The notes below the pieces were generated by a model. The model had not been told where the DNA came from and made no database searches. It was given only the letters and a program-made list of their open reading frames with translations. Of a stretch of DNA of 64,000 bases, positions 36,701-49,286 are shown in pieces; the stretch's first letter is position 1; each line of letters opens with the position of its first letter. This DNA is from Sindora glabra (lineage: Eukaryota > Streptophyta > Magnoliopsida > Fabales > Fabaceae), in the NCBI GenBank assembly GCA_020226215.1, contig CM035233.1, positions 26,353,150 to 26,417,149 on the forward strand, written 5' to 3'. Position numbers and translations under genes: made by a program.

Positions 36701-37051
36701 AATCATGAAGATTAAAGTTTAAAATCAAAACAAAATGGGAGTCAATATCCTTCTGAATGCAACAAGCTTCAAAATTAAGCATCTCATATTTTTAGATCAC
36801 AATCCACTTTAAATCCTTAAAGTGTAAATTTCTATGAATTTACAAAAGAAACAAACATATTTCTATTAAACAAACTCATAGCTTTTTACCCAAAAACCCT
36901 AAATGAACTTTCCCTTTTGAAATTCATACCAAGAAAAATTGAAATCAAACCCTAAGAAAGCTTTGATTCCCTAGTCCCATGCTACGTGACCATCAATCGT
37001 AGCAACCAAAGCATAGACCAAAACATCAAAATCTGCTCCGCCCCTTTATGC

Positions 37052-37263
37052 CTTGTTTGATAGGAAGGAAAAAAAAGAGATGAAGGAAAAAAAATTTAAA
37101 TTTTTTTTATTTGAATAAAAAAATAGAGGAAAGAAATATTAAATATTAAATTTGGGATTATTATTTTTTAATTAATTTAAATTTTTAAAAATATTTTCTT
37201 CTATTTTTAATTCAAATTTAAAAATTTTTCCTTTTTTTTCAAATTTTTTGGGTTCAAACAAGG
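37052..37263. mobile_element. Short MITE-like element
   Basis: Perfect 10-base terminal inverted repeats (CCTTGTTTGA / TCAAACAAGG) enclose about 190 bases of A/T-rich non-coding sequence, with purine-rich left and pyrimidine-rich right arms. No matching target duplication is seen, so the superfamily is not assigned. Confidence 0.45.
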
Positions 37264-38453
37264 GGTTAGAGAGTAGATCATGTCGATACGCCCGGAATGG
37301 CCAAAAAGCAGCCAAAGTTCAACAGTGTCAGCTGTCATACAGTGTGCCCATCACGCACTTCAAAGCCTACTTTTTGGAAAGTTATAAAATTGCATAGATT
37401 CATTCCACCCTCTATACCGTATTCGAACACATTATTTTCTTTAACACATCAAGTGAATAAATTACACTTAAAATTAGAGTATTAATTTTTTAATACATCA
37501 AACAAACAAATCATTCTAAAAATTATAGCATTGAGAAATTTTTTCTTTCAATAAAAATTATCTATAAAATCTAAATTACTATCCATCAACAAATAAAACG
37601 TATTTTCTTCAAAACCAATACGTTATTAGAGTGGTCAAATATATTATAAATTATAAATCTTTTAACTATAAAATTCATCGCAACCATGAGACATATCAAT
37701 TATTCAAATTTTATTGTTAACAATCTTACAAAGTTAATTAATTTATAATGATCATCCTAAGTTAACCGTCTCACTGACATATTTAAATTAAACAATTTTT
37801 CTTATTTCCAAACTCCTTTTACAAAAATAAAATCTAGATCATTAAAAAATTAAATGCGTTCACTTTCATTAAATTTTAACTGATTATACCCACTTTTACT
37901 TTTATAAATGCTCGTCTCTTTTATATTTCAAAACTATTCACTTCTTGTATAAAATTATAAATACGTATGACAGAATACAGAAGTGGAGTGTGAATGCATG
38001 TGCCAACTTTAGAAAGAGAAAATATTATATGCTCCAAATCTAATTATAATATTTATTTTTATTTTTTTCACTCATTCAATAGATAAAAATGAATTATGAA
38101 TTTTTACAATCGTAATATATTAATATTAAAAATAAATTTTAATGTGTATAAAACTATGAATCCTATAAAACAAAAAATAGATACTCCTTTTTCTTAACCG
38201 TTGTTTGAAAAAAATTTCTTCTTATATATCATTTAAGAAATCTAATGAATATTAACTATTTATTTTTAATTTCATCTAGAAGGGAGAATAGTGGGGGATA
38301 ATGAAAGGAAAAAAATACCAATAAAGAAAAACAAATAATCTTTTATGTAATTAAGATTATTTAAAGTAAATATAATATTTAATCCCTCATTTATCAAAAA
38401 AAAAGATGACTATTATATCTCCTAAAATTTCATAACAAGCATTGTTATGTTAT

Positions 38454-39094
38454 ATTTGGTATAATAAAATGAAATAGAATGATAGTGGAAATGAAAATGG
38501 AATGGAATAACTATTTCATTATTATATTTGTAAGGTAAGAAATATAATGGATATTTCATTCCATTTTTATGTTTAGTATAACATAGTAACATAGGGATGG
38601 AATAAAAAAATATAATTAATGACAATAATAACCTTATTATAAAAATAATAAATATCTTATTAAATAATTTAATATTATTAAAATACATGATATGATCAAT
38701 AATAAAAATAGCCACAATTTAAATCTTATCATCAAAATTATAATTAACAAAAAATTTTCTAGAATAAAAGCATAAATATTCTAATTTACTAAACCATTAT
38801 ATCAAATATTTTATAAAGAATACAAAAAATCCTTTTTTTAAATTTATTGTTAAAATATAATTATTAAAATATTTTATTAAAAAATTTAAAAATTAATATT
38901 TTTATTTTATATTAATATATAAAGAACATATGTGTAAAATGTTCATTTCATAAATAATGGAATGGCCTATTCCATCATTTTTACTATGGAATAGACATTC
39001 CATCATTTGATGGAATAGTCATTCTCATTTTATAGTGTATATCAAACAAACTTTTTGATCATTTTCTTTCTTATTCACATTCCATTCCAACGAA
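38454..39094. mobile_element. MITE-like segment with GGAATGGAAT-type inverted arms
   Basis: The left end (ATTTGGTATAATAAAATG with repeated GGAATGGAAT) resembles the reverse complement of the right end (CATTCCATTCCAACGAATCAAA). Several TGGAATAG/CTATTCCA motifs sit in between. The ends are imperfect and no target duplication is fixed. Confidence 0.35.
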
Positions 39095-40256
39095 TCAAAG
39101 ATACTACTCACTAATAATTATAAAAAAAGTAAAATTAAGAGATTAATAATACTAGTTATGAATATTAAAGGATATAATAATTACTACCCATTAAACGATG
39201 GATAAATTATTGTATTTACTATGCCAATTAACAATTTTCTTAATATTTATACAATAAATTTTACCATATCTTTAAAAGTGGCAATCCTATGATCCAAGGT
39301 CCATTCTAATTAACATGAATCTAATTGTCATTGAAAGATGGGTTAAAGCACACATATTTAAAAAAATAACTAATGCATATCATTAGTCACTATGAGAAAA
39401 ATAACAATTAGCGATGGAAATATCCATCACTAACTCTAAAAAATCCATTGTTAAAATAATTTGTGATGGAATTGACAATAGATAGATGAACATTAATATA
39501 TATTGCATTAGTAATTTATTTAGTGATGGGTGAAAGTCATCTATCTTTAAGTCGATCACTCATCCATCTATAATTTGTTAGTAATTTCATGATATGATGA
39601 AGAAAAAATGGATGATAAGTGAAATTAGCATTACCAATGTTCGTAACTAAATTATATTTATTGAAAGCTAGACTATTGATAATTTTGATTTCAACAACAA
39701 AACTATCTACTGTTGAAAAAACAATTCACAAATTCTATCAATAATTTCCATATTTATGATAATGTAATTTGTTGCTAAATTCCTTACCATCATTAAATCA
39801 ATTGTTGTTCTATTAAATCTTGAAATTTACCAGTATCATTATTCATAAGTCTATCACTAATTTCCTTACTATTATAAGACTTATTTTCCCTTATTCCAAG
39901 GTAACTTATCCAATGAAAATCCTTGCATAAAATGACTTTAACTACAATAATACCAAATTTGATCAATTGATGAATGTTCAAAATTGAAATTTATAATATT
40001 AAATATCAATTATGCATTCATTAAACGTAAACATTGACATATAAAATAGTGAAAACTATTTACAAAACAAATATTGAATCCAATGTTTCTGGCAAATGAC
40101 AAAAACCTTAACAAATAGAGCTTAAGGATTCTTAATTATCTCTTTAGCCTTTTTAAATGTCTTTTCTTGTAAGAATGAGACTTTTGCTTGCTCTTCAATC
40201 CTTTAACCACTTAGATATTTTTCTATTCAAACTTCATCTATTATAGATTACATCAT

Positions 40257-41155
40257 AAGGTTTACAAAGGTTAGGTATCTAAGAGCTTTCAACACACGAT
40301 GACTTTCCTATATTCAACTAAATATTCATCACAAAGTGAAACATATAAGACAAGTTTCTTCAACAAAGATAGGTCATCTAAAAATTACAAAACTCATTAA
40401 AATTAAATAGTCCATCACAATTAAGCTGCAAAATGAACTACTAGTATTTTGTGAAACCTTTTATTAGTCTAATATTGCAAATCTTCATAGCATGAGTAGG
40501 TTTCCAATAATAAAGCTAAGTAAAGAGGGTTTCAAAAAATACTAGTGGTTCATTATGCATTATGATTTTGATAAACTCCTTAAGTTTATTAAATTTTGTA
40601 ATCCTTAGATAACTTATCTTCCTTAAAGAAACTTGTCTTACATGTTTTACTTTATAATGAATAATATAGTTGAATGCAAGAAAGTCATTGTGATGTTTAC
40701 AAAGGTTGGACATCTAAAGGCTTCCAACAAATAATGACCTTCCTAGTAATAAACTATATTGTTCATCACAATGAAACACAGAAAATAAGTTTCTTCAAGG
40801 AAAATAATTCATCTAAAGATTACAAAATTCAATAGAATTAGGAAATCCATCAAAATCATAATGCATAATGAAAACTAGTGTCTTTTGAAACCTTATTTGC
40901 CCAGCTCTATTATTAAAAGTCTAACTATACTCTCAAGGTTTGCAATAATAAACTAATAATAGGTTTCACAAGACACTATGGCTTATTTCATAATTTGATT
41001 TTATTGAATTTTGTAATCTTTAGATGATCTATCTTCTTTTATTTAAATAAAAAACTTTTTTTATATGTTTCACTCTATAATAAATAATACAATTAAATAC
41101 AGGAAAGTCATCATGCATTAGAAGCTCTTAAATGTTTAACCTTTACAAACATCAT
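40257..41155. repeat. Alternating inverted repeats inside the CACTA element
   Basis: Four copies of a roughly 200-base unit alternate in direction: forward about 40257-40485, reverse 40495-40705, forward 40697-40940, reverse 40935-41155. Shared features include a GACAAGTTTCTT segment, the ATCTAAA-ATTACAAAA segment and the TGTGAAACC/TTTGAAACC segment near the unit end. Adjacent copies could fold into long hairpins. Confidence 0.8.
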
Positions 41156-41299
41156 AGTGAAGTATTAAACCTATTGTCCAATCTAAGCTTACTGAAAACT
41201 TAATAACCTACAACAAATGAAGATAATATTGAGTTAATATCATTTTCCTATGATTATTAAAAGACATATATGAAATATAACTTAATGTATAATGAAGAA

Positions 41300-42500
41300 T
41301 TTATAGCATTGTATTGGACTTCTTTATTATCTCCATTATCTTCCTATTTTTCATCTTCATTTTTCATCATTTTCTAGAGATTCTTTTTCACCATGGAGGT
41401 TATCTAAGCCATCACATATGGTATCACCAATATGGATAACTTCTAAATATCTTGACCTATCCCTTAGTGTTCTAATCTCTTCATTATCAATTCATGATGT
41501 CAATTAAATGTGTTGCTTATCATCTTAAAGGCACTTACAACATCATTTATTGGTAAAGCATCAACAAAACTCTTTACTTTCAGTTTAATGACAATTAACT
41601 AATTATTGTGGTCCCTTTCATGACTAGAGTATGGAGTATAATACACCTACATAACTTGTTGAGTGAGGATGAAAAGATTAAACTTGTTATAATGTCGAGA
41701 CACTTCAACTTTAACAATGTCATGTTGTTTATGCCATTTTATTCCTTATTAAGATTTGGATCAAACCATTCATAGTTAAACAAGACAAGTTTTTTCACCA
41801 AAAATCCACCATAATCTAACTTAATGACCTCTTAAAGTTTCCTATAGTAGTCATTTTCTAAGTCATCGTTACTAGATCTTATAATGCACATACCAAAGTT
41901 AAAGGTGAATTTATGTTAGCTCTATTATTTCATGTAAAATTTATAACTATTAATAAAATACATTGACTATGTGCACACTTTTGTACTCAAACCTCACACT
42001 ATGTCAAGTATCTTTTTATTAATGATAGTATTCTTAATAGTGAAAACCTAGTCATGAAACAACTTTACATTATGATTATGAATAGAACCCATTTCTAAGG
42101 TTTAGGAAACTCTAAATGATGAAGGTTTGGCTTCACTTACATAGATGTAAAGCCAATTAGAGAATTCACATTTAATATATGTGATCACCTCCTCATCGAT
42201 TATAGTTGGGAACACTTGTTGTAATGTTTATCCATAAATATTATAACTCATGCCATATTATTAGAAGGTTGTCCAAGATTTATGAAATATATATAATTAA
42301 TTACATTAATTAAACTCCTTCTATTAAACACTTACTTCACTTATGGTTGCACCTTATTACAAATTAACAATACGTACATTTAAGCCACTTGTTACTCCAA
42401 ATTTGATAAGTATCAACTTTTGCATTCCCCTTGCAAACGATTAAGATAATTGAATATAGAACATATAAGTTCACCATCTTCTACATCCTTGTTATAGTCA
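41300..42500 (-). pseudogene. CACTA DUF4216-like region (broken)
   Basis: On the minus strand the stretch from about 41830 to 41740 reads EVIKLDYGGFLVKKLVLFNYEWFD, with the typical DUF4216 pattern (VxxDYxG...VLFKCxWFD). It is followed near 41700-41630 by VEVSRHYNKFNLFILTQQV, resembling the FVLAxQAxQVFY block. Short stop-free runs continue to about 41300. DUF4216 sits at the C-terminal side of CACTA transposase genes and its role is unknown. Confidence 0.7.
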
Positions 42501-42699
42501 TTTTTTGCTACTCTATTCCTTTTAGAATGCATATAGGGTTCAATGTAATGTAAATAAAAAGTGGATATCGCCTCAATAAGGTATGCTTCATATATTATAA
42601 GCCTTGTTTTTATCTTTTTTTTTCAATGTGCAAAGGAATTTACTAATTAACAAAATATATTAATTATAGATATTTAAAGATATAAATAAATCAATTACT

Positions 42700-43090
42700 C
42701 GATCATAAATGTTTACCTCTCAAATGGATACATTCAATAATATTAGACAAGGTTTTCTACCAAAGCTTCATATGACAAGTGCATTGAAAGGTGCTTCATT
42801 GAATTGAAAAAACCTAAAGGAAATATTCATTCCAACTTGCAATTAGTGACATGAATTTTTTGTACCATTTATAATAATTCTTTTTCTTATAAAGTGCTTA
42901 AGCACAAGTATTTAGAAACAAAACTTATCTCCATTAGTGCATTCCAAATGGACTTCAACAATACTTTGAAAGTGATAGGAAGCAATTGTTCCATGAAGCA
43001 TAATTGTCTGAAACTTTTAAGTTTTTTATCCACTAAAATACCTCTATTTTTAGCTCTATATTTAACAAATATTATGACTTAAGCTTGAAC
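42700..43090 (-). pseudogene. CACTA DUF4218-like region (broken)
   Basis: On the minus strand, MEQLLPITFKVLLKSIWNAL (about 43000-42930) matches the MQQLLPVAxR...VRxAI block of DUF4218. After stops, CKLE then FPLGFFNSMKHLSMHLSYE then MYPFER (42830-42715) match its LCxLEMxFPPSFFDIMxHLxxHL...MYPFER pattern. The usual order TNP2, DUF4218, DUF4216 is kept on this strand. Confidence 0.78.
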
Positions 43091-43840
43091 ATCTTCTTGT
43101 TACCTTGTTGAATTAGCTTAAGTTCATTATACTTACATAACTTAGCTAGATCCATCTAGTTTTTACATTATCCTTTGTCTTACTAGTCACATGCACCACT
43201 ATATTGAGCACATTCTTCTTAATATCTATGGTGTCTAGATTATGGCAAATAAAATTTATCTTGTAGTAAAATAGCTTCTAAAATATGATTTACTTTATTT
43301 AATTATAGGTTATTCAATATGTATAACATGCCCTTCATCCATAACCTTAGGTATGTATATAACCTTTTTTTAAAGGATTTTATCATCAATTCTTAAGGGT
43401 GGATATGATTTATCCACTTTATTTTTTTTGAAACATTTTTATTCCTCCTAAATGAGTGATCGGAAGGCAACCATTATATATAACAATCAAGGAATGAAGT
43501 TTTTTTACCATATTTTAATATAAAAGCCTTAGAAAACTCCATACAAATGAGACATGCTACCCTCCTATATGTCTATCAACTAGATAATATCTTGAATGTA
43601 GAAAAGTTATTGATAATCCATAATAATGCAGTTTATAAAATAAAATTTTATTTTAAAGATACATCATAAGTATGTACACCATCTTCTTATAAAACTTTCA
43701 GTTCCTATATCAATGGCTATAAATATACATCAATAATGGTCCTTGGACTATTAGGATCCAGGATAATCAAACTTAGGAACATGTACTCTTATTTCATATA
43801 TATCCATGGAATGAGATTGTAAAGGATTACAATTACATGC
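43091..43840 (-). pseudogene. CACTA TNP2-type transposase, C-terminal part (broken)
   Basis: On the minus strand, LDPNSPRTIIDVYL, then ELKVL, GVHTYDVSLK and ALLWIINNFSTF (43765-43570) match the PGPKSPGxDIDVYLQPLIxELKELW...ALLWTIxDFPAY block of TNP2 transposases. CHNLDTIDIKKNVLN then KTKDNVKTR (43245-43150) matches HNLDVMHIEKNVCDN...KTKDNLKAR. In-frame stops are frequent. The transposase would cut and paste the element; this copy is dead. Confidence 0.85.
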
Positions 43841-45285
43841 TGTTAGTGTATATGCCCTAAAACCAATCATATTGGTGATTGTAATTTTGAATCATGTTAT
43901 TTTAATGGCAATTCCAATTATTATATTTATATATATTGTCTGCGTAATATATTTAATTATAATAATAACCTTAGAATAATTGTATTCTTAAATGTTCCTA
44001 GTCATATATCATTGTGGATCAGGTTGCTTTGATATATTAAGACTAGCATGTGTGAAAACTTATATGGGATATTAAGTTTACACATGAGTACAAGTTAGAG
44101 AACTTGTATACTGGACCGACCCATATTAAGAACACTACATGGATCGTTATATGAGTGTCATAAGTGGTTCTTAGTGATCATTATTAATATGGTCCTTTGA
44201 CCTGAGATCACCAAGGTTCCCTACATGTGAGTTTCATATTTTGATACTATTCTATGTCACTAATGGTTAAGTGAATGCAAGGGTAGATATTGGATATGTC
44301 ACATATCATGCGGAGGGATTTGTGTGATCAAGATGGGATTTGTCCCTCCTATATAACAGGAGTAACATCTATGGGCCCCTTGACTAAGTAAAGTTGAGAA
44401 AATGCATGGCCATGCTCAGATGAATTGACATGAGATGTCGATTACATTTGTTTCAGTCAGCTTACTTAGGAGTCAAGAAACCTTAAGATTGGGCTATACG
44501 GGAATGACACGGTCCATGTCTCGTGCTCAATCTAGATGTATAGGACAAAAGGACATAAGTGATGATCACGTGTAAAGGTTTAGTCAAATCACCGACTTTC
44601 TCATTACTTGGGTAACAATGATGTGTTGCTAGACACCGATCTTTGTTTATGATCATTAATATGATTAATGGTCATTGCCAACGTAATGAGAGCCTGTAGG
44701 GTCGCACACTTAGAGCTTAGTGAATTTGGAATTAATGGACCAAATTGTTTGGGCTTAATATTTGGGAATTAATGTTATAATTATAAAGCCCAATAGTAAG
44801 CCTATAATTATACATGGAATAAGGCCCAAATAGGTTAGGTTTTTCTATGCACCTATTTAAATAGGCTTATTGGGTAATAATAGGATTACTATTATTCTTC
44901 ACGCACCCCAAGTAAAAGCATAAAAAAACCCTAGCCACTCTCCTTGACCAAAATCTTTGAAGAGGCGTAGCTAGCACTACGAGGTCTAAGGAGATCAATT
45001 CCAACCGGTGTGTGTAGCGGACATTCATCGGTGATTCACGGGTTCGTGTGAATACCACAGAGGTGCAGCCACATAAACGTTGTACTGGTGATCTGATTTT
45101 CTGGTTTCCATTCCGGTTCGTGATTTGGAAGCAGATCAGACTTGGTGTAGCGGTCAGAAGAATTTTGCCGAAAGGTATAAACCCTAATCCCTAATCTATG
45201 GCGTTCTAATTTCGCATGGATCCTTGGTGGAAATCGTGCAAAAAGTTTTATTCCGCTGTGCATGTATGATGCGCGATTTCCAGCA
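43841..45285 (+). mobile_element. Solo LTR of the second copia LTR family, TSD CATGC
   Basis: A 1445-bp LTR begins TGTTAGTG and ends CCAGCA. The flanking pentamers CATGC at 43836-43840 and 45286-45290 are identical. It is homologous along its length to 13340-14881. No internal sequence is present. It interrupts the CACTA transposase. Confidence 0.96.
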
Positions 45286-45290
45286 CATGC

Positions 45291-46150
45291 TAGCAAGAAT
45301 AGATTTGATTCGATTAGCTAAAAAAAGTGAAGCCATCTACACACAGGCTTAATCTCACATTTCTAAGATCTATGGCAAATTAAGGATAAGTGCGATTAAA
45401 GTATTTCCATACTTATCAATCTAATGGGTGATATAGAACCCTCAGTTGATGAGGGTTTTCATGATGTTATCTCATTGAGCTAACAATCAACTTTGATACA
45501 TAAAACCTTTGGAGTCTAAAAGCTAAGGGCAAGTACCATAATTTTTTATTAGAAATCTCCCCATATTGTCTTTGATAAGATTTTTGAGATATGTAACGAG
45601 GATAATTATTGAAAATACATTCCCTTTCATTTGCATTTTATTTGTAATAAAGCATATAACCTTTCTCATAATAATTTATCTTCTCATACCCAAGGCCAAA
45701 CTTGAAAATTAATTTCTTTGTTCAATAAAAATCTTCTGGCATATAGTTCCTCTTGAGTATGCATTCTCTTGTCAATTGGCAAATTTCATTATAACATTAT
45801 TTCAAAAAGATTGTAATTTGATTTTATATTTAATAGCCTAACTATAGAAGATAACACAATGTGGTTGTTGTAACCTTTATACAAAGGTTCTTAGATCTTG
45901 GTTAACATATTGTAAAACCCCTAAGCATTTGGAGTTAAAAGGTTCTTATACATTCATATCAAAATTTTCTTCAAAATTCATGTATACAACATCCATCACC
46001 ATTATCTCATATTTGTTATATTGTTTTCCAAACCAAATACTTGCCTCCTTTCCCATTGTAGATTGCTAGGTCCAGCTTCAAGGTAAAGTATTCATTCTAT
46101 ATGAGAGGACCATAACTAATAAATGGGCTTAAATCTCTTCCTACAAAGAT
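45291..46150 (-). pseudogene. CACTA TNP2-type transposase, N-terminal part (broken)
   Basis: On the minus strand, MPEDFY then KKLIFKFGLGYEKIN then GYMLYYK (45750-45620) matches the LPxSFYEAKKxxxxLGLxYxKIDACPNDCMLYWK block of TNP2. This lies upstream of the transposase core, from which it is separated by the solo LTR. The remainder up to 46150 has stops and weak similarity only. Confidence 0.72.
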
Positions 46151-47319
46151 GTCTACTCACAATATTAAGTAAAAAAATCTTCTTGCATTCACATTTAGCA
46201 CATGGCCACCTAATCTTTTAAGTTTTCATGAGAATCTCACTATAAAAGTATCTACAATGAACTTGTTCACTCCATTAATGAATCCAATTATTATTCTTGA
46301 TCAATTAGGCTTCCCTTATTATATATCCATTGCCTATGTTCATGGACATCCATATATATTCTACATCGTGTATATTATATCATCTAACAATTCATCAACT
46401 ATTTTGTAAATAAAATTATATTACAATATATGGTGAAGTATATTATTTTTAATATACTAAAATGTTGACTATTGCAAGATTAGATTAATAGTAAAATTAA
46501 CAAAATCAATGCAATCATGAAAATAAAAATTCAATGCATACATTTTAAAACATTAATCAATATTAAGTCATCATTGTATGAATTTGAATTAAAACAGAAA
46601 CCCTAATTACATAAAAACTCAAATTTCCTTTCTTCAAACCTTAAATCATCAGCTTTATATATTTAATCCATATTCAAAGATCTAAAACATTTCAATACTT
46701 ATAAGTATGTAAAAAAATATGTTAAACTCCAATTGGAAAAAAATCTTCAAAGTTCCTTACAAAATTATCAAACAAACCATAAGTAATAAAACTCACATTT
46801 CATAGAAAAATAATTAATTAAAAAAGAGAAGGCAAAATAAAGAAAATCCTACAAGTGATAGAAGGCAATGCGGAAGCTTGAGGTTAGATGGTGGAAGCAC
46901 ACTATTCTTTGTACTTGTTTCCTTAAATAAGGAGGTGTTGATGCAAGCCTAATATATTCAAAAAATAGAGACAAAATTAGTAGTCAATTTATTGATGAAT
47001 GAGAATACATCCATTTCTAATTCATTGTTAATTTTCAAAAAAATCATTTAACTACCAAACAAAACTTTAAATTTTTGTGTAAAATTTGTTACTAATTCCA
47101 TTTGGTAATTTTAAACCCAAATTCTTTTTATCAATCTTTAATTCCATTAGTAAGATTTTTAAATGGAATTACCAATGACTAAATCATCAGGAAGGAAAAT
47201 TTTAGAAATAAATAAATAAATTCATTGCAAAACTCATATGTTGAAGAAGCCTTTTAGAGTTCCCCTTAGCAATGGAAAATTTGTCTCCAAAGTTACTACA
47301 TGTGGGCTTTCTTGCAATG
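46151..47319 (-). other. CACTA right subterminal region
   Basis: There is no recognisable coding sequence. Repeated short motifs (CCATTAGTAA, GGAATTACCAATGACTAA, TTAGCAATGGAAAA) lie near the right end and resemble the subterminal repeats to which CACTA accessory proteins bind. Confidence 0.55.
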
Positions 47320-49211
47320 AGTTTTACAATTACAAGTTCTAAATTTAGATAAATTTTATAACATATTTATTGCAATGTATTTACAAAAAATAGATATTTG
47401 TAATTTTTTTGAAAATAAAATATTTATTGCAATTTATTTATAAAAAGATCTCTTGTAAAGTACTTATAAAAATAAATTTATATTTATATTTTTTTTAAAA
47501 AAATCTACTTTATAAGAAATTCCAAATTTTAAAACTACAAAAAAATTACATAAGTTGCAAAAAAGTTATATGAAATTACATAAAAAAATATTAGTAACTT
47601 TTTATATAAAAATATAAATTTTAATAACATAGGTTGTGAAATATTTCTATGTTTTTCTTGCTTGAATGTGCAAAAAACAAGAAGAAAGAAAAAGAGAAGA
47701 AAATGAATTTTCTTGGTTTGTTTAAATTGAAAAGTAAGAAAAAGGAAATCTAAATTAAATTTAATGATAATTTCACCCATCAACTTAATATATATGTCTA
47801 AAATCTTGTTTATGGCCAACAACAAGTACTATCATAATTATTATATTTTTGTATAATTTTTTGTAAATATATATTTATTAAACAAAATCATGAAAATAAT
47901 ATTCATTAAGTACTCATAACAAATGTTGATAACAAATTTTAACCATTGTAAATATCATTTTAAAAAAAATTAAAAAGTTTGATTGTACTAATTGTAATTT
48001 ATTTTTATTAGATATTTTCAAGCAATTAATTTATCTTTATAGAAATTAAAGTATAAATTTATCCTATAACTTTTTGTAATTTTCTATGAAGAGTTTAAAT
48101 TTAATGGTTGAAAATATAATATTAATTTATAAAATATTGTAATACGTCACATATTTGGATAAGTGCTCCAATATATAGCAAAGATATCACATGACTAATC
48201 TCAATGAATTAAAAAAATTAGTCCAAAAATTAATAAGTTAAATAAAATCAAAGACAAAATTGTAACAAAGTCAATTTTCACTCCTTTTTCACTTATTTGT
48301 GTCAAAAAATACTTTTTGGTGAACTCCACCCTTATTTTTTATTCCATTTCTCTTCCATTCCCTTTTTGTCCCACAAGCAAGGGAAAATATAATTTTCTAC
48401 TTATTTTCTCACAATTATTAAAATCAAGTCAAGACAAGTGCTTGATTCACTAGATCACTAATCAATTAGTGAGTATCAGTTAAACTACTTATAATATAAA
48501 AATATAAAAAATAAATTTATATAAAAATAATAAAAAATACATTTAGTAACTAAAATAATAGTAAGTTCATGTAATGATTCATCAAAACATAATACTAAAA
48601 AGGAAATGATTTAAGGTCATACAAAATCTCATAATCAAATAAATTAGAATTTTTTAAAGGCAAATGTAATATAATAATTCAATTGGGTTAATTGAAAAAA
48701 ACCACAGGTTGAAACATTTTTATATTGATTCACATACAAAACTAATTTAATAACGCAACACAAATTGAACCAATCATTGGTTTACTAGTTGAACTGACTA
48801 GTTTAATTTAGGTTTAATAATTATGCATTCTCCTTTTATAAATTTTCTTTTACTCATTTTTTATTGAAAAAAGTAAAAGGTAAGTATACATATAAAAAAA
48901 GCTTATTAATATAGTTGTAATTTTCAAACTAGTAAATATACATTTGTTTTATAAATACATTACAATAAATAAGTTATAAAATCTATTCATGTGTAACTAA
49001 TTATATTAGAGTGCATTAATAATTTTTTTATGCATATGTATTCTAAACTATCATCTAATGACATCTAGTAAGCCTATGATAATTAATATAGACCCTAGCT
49101 CATAATATCAACAATCTAACCCAATATTTTAAAATCAATCTAACCATTAACCAAGTAAGATAGCTAAGTCAAAGTTGGACCAATCAAATCAAGTAGTTGA
49201 ACTAATTAATA

Positions 49212-49215
<4 letters not shown>

Positions 49216-49283
<68 letters not shown>
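49216..49283. repeat. (AT)n microsatellite
   Basis: About 34 uninterrupted AT units. Confidence 0.97.

Positions 49284-49286
<3 letters not shown>

Larger units (their letters stand above)
31913..39384. other. AT-rich intergenic spacer with MITE-like pieces
   Basis: I see no supportable gene. The stretch holds A/T-rich sequence, a poly(T)-poly(G) tract (35013-35043), two MITE-like inverted-repeat segments (37052-37263, 38454-39094), and a diffuse repeat around 33400-33700 that recurs near 50330-50640. A less AT-rich patch at 32085-32240 contains a CACGTG (in GGGCACGTGATGC) but no reading frame I recognise. Confidence 0.65.
39388..47319 (-). mobile_element. CACTA (En/Spm) DNA transposon, decayed, TSD AGT
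   Basis: The left end is CACTATGAGAAA. The right end read in reverse is CATTGCAAGAAA. Each is two changes from the canonical CACTACAAGAAA. The three bases outside each end are AGT (39385-39387 and 47320-47322), the 3-bp duplication expected of CACTA elements. Subterminal GCGATGGA/TCCATC motifs lie inside the left end and TAGCAATGGA inside the right. The internal minus strand holds TNP2, DUF4218 and DUF4216 remains. A solo LTR (43841-45285) lies within. Length is 7932 bp, about 6.5 kb without the LTR. Confidence 0.9.

Noticed and set aside
44867..45296. Two minus-strand frames at the end of the solo LTR at 43841
   Set aside because: They lie antisense in the LTR's R/U5 part, and a similar frame occurs at 63741-63965 in another LTR; shadow frames of conserved LTR sequence.
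47535..47825. 96-codon Phe-rich minus-strand frame
   Set aside because: A/T-rich composition alone gives Phe, Leu, Ile and Lys runs; no domain or context.
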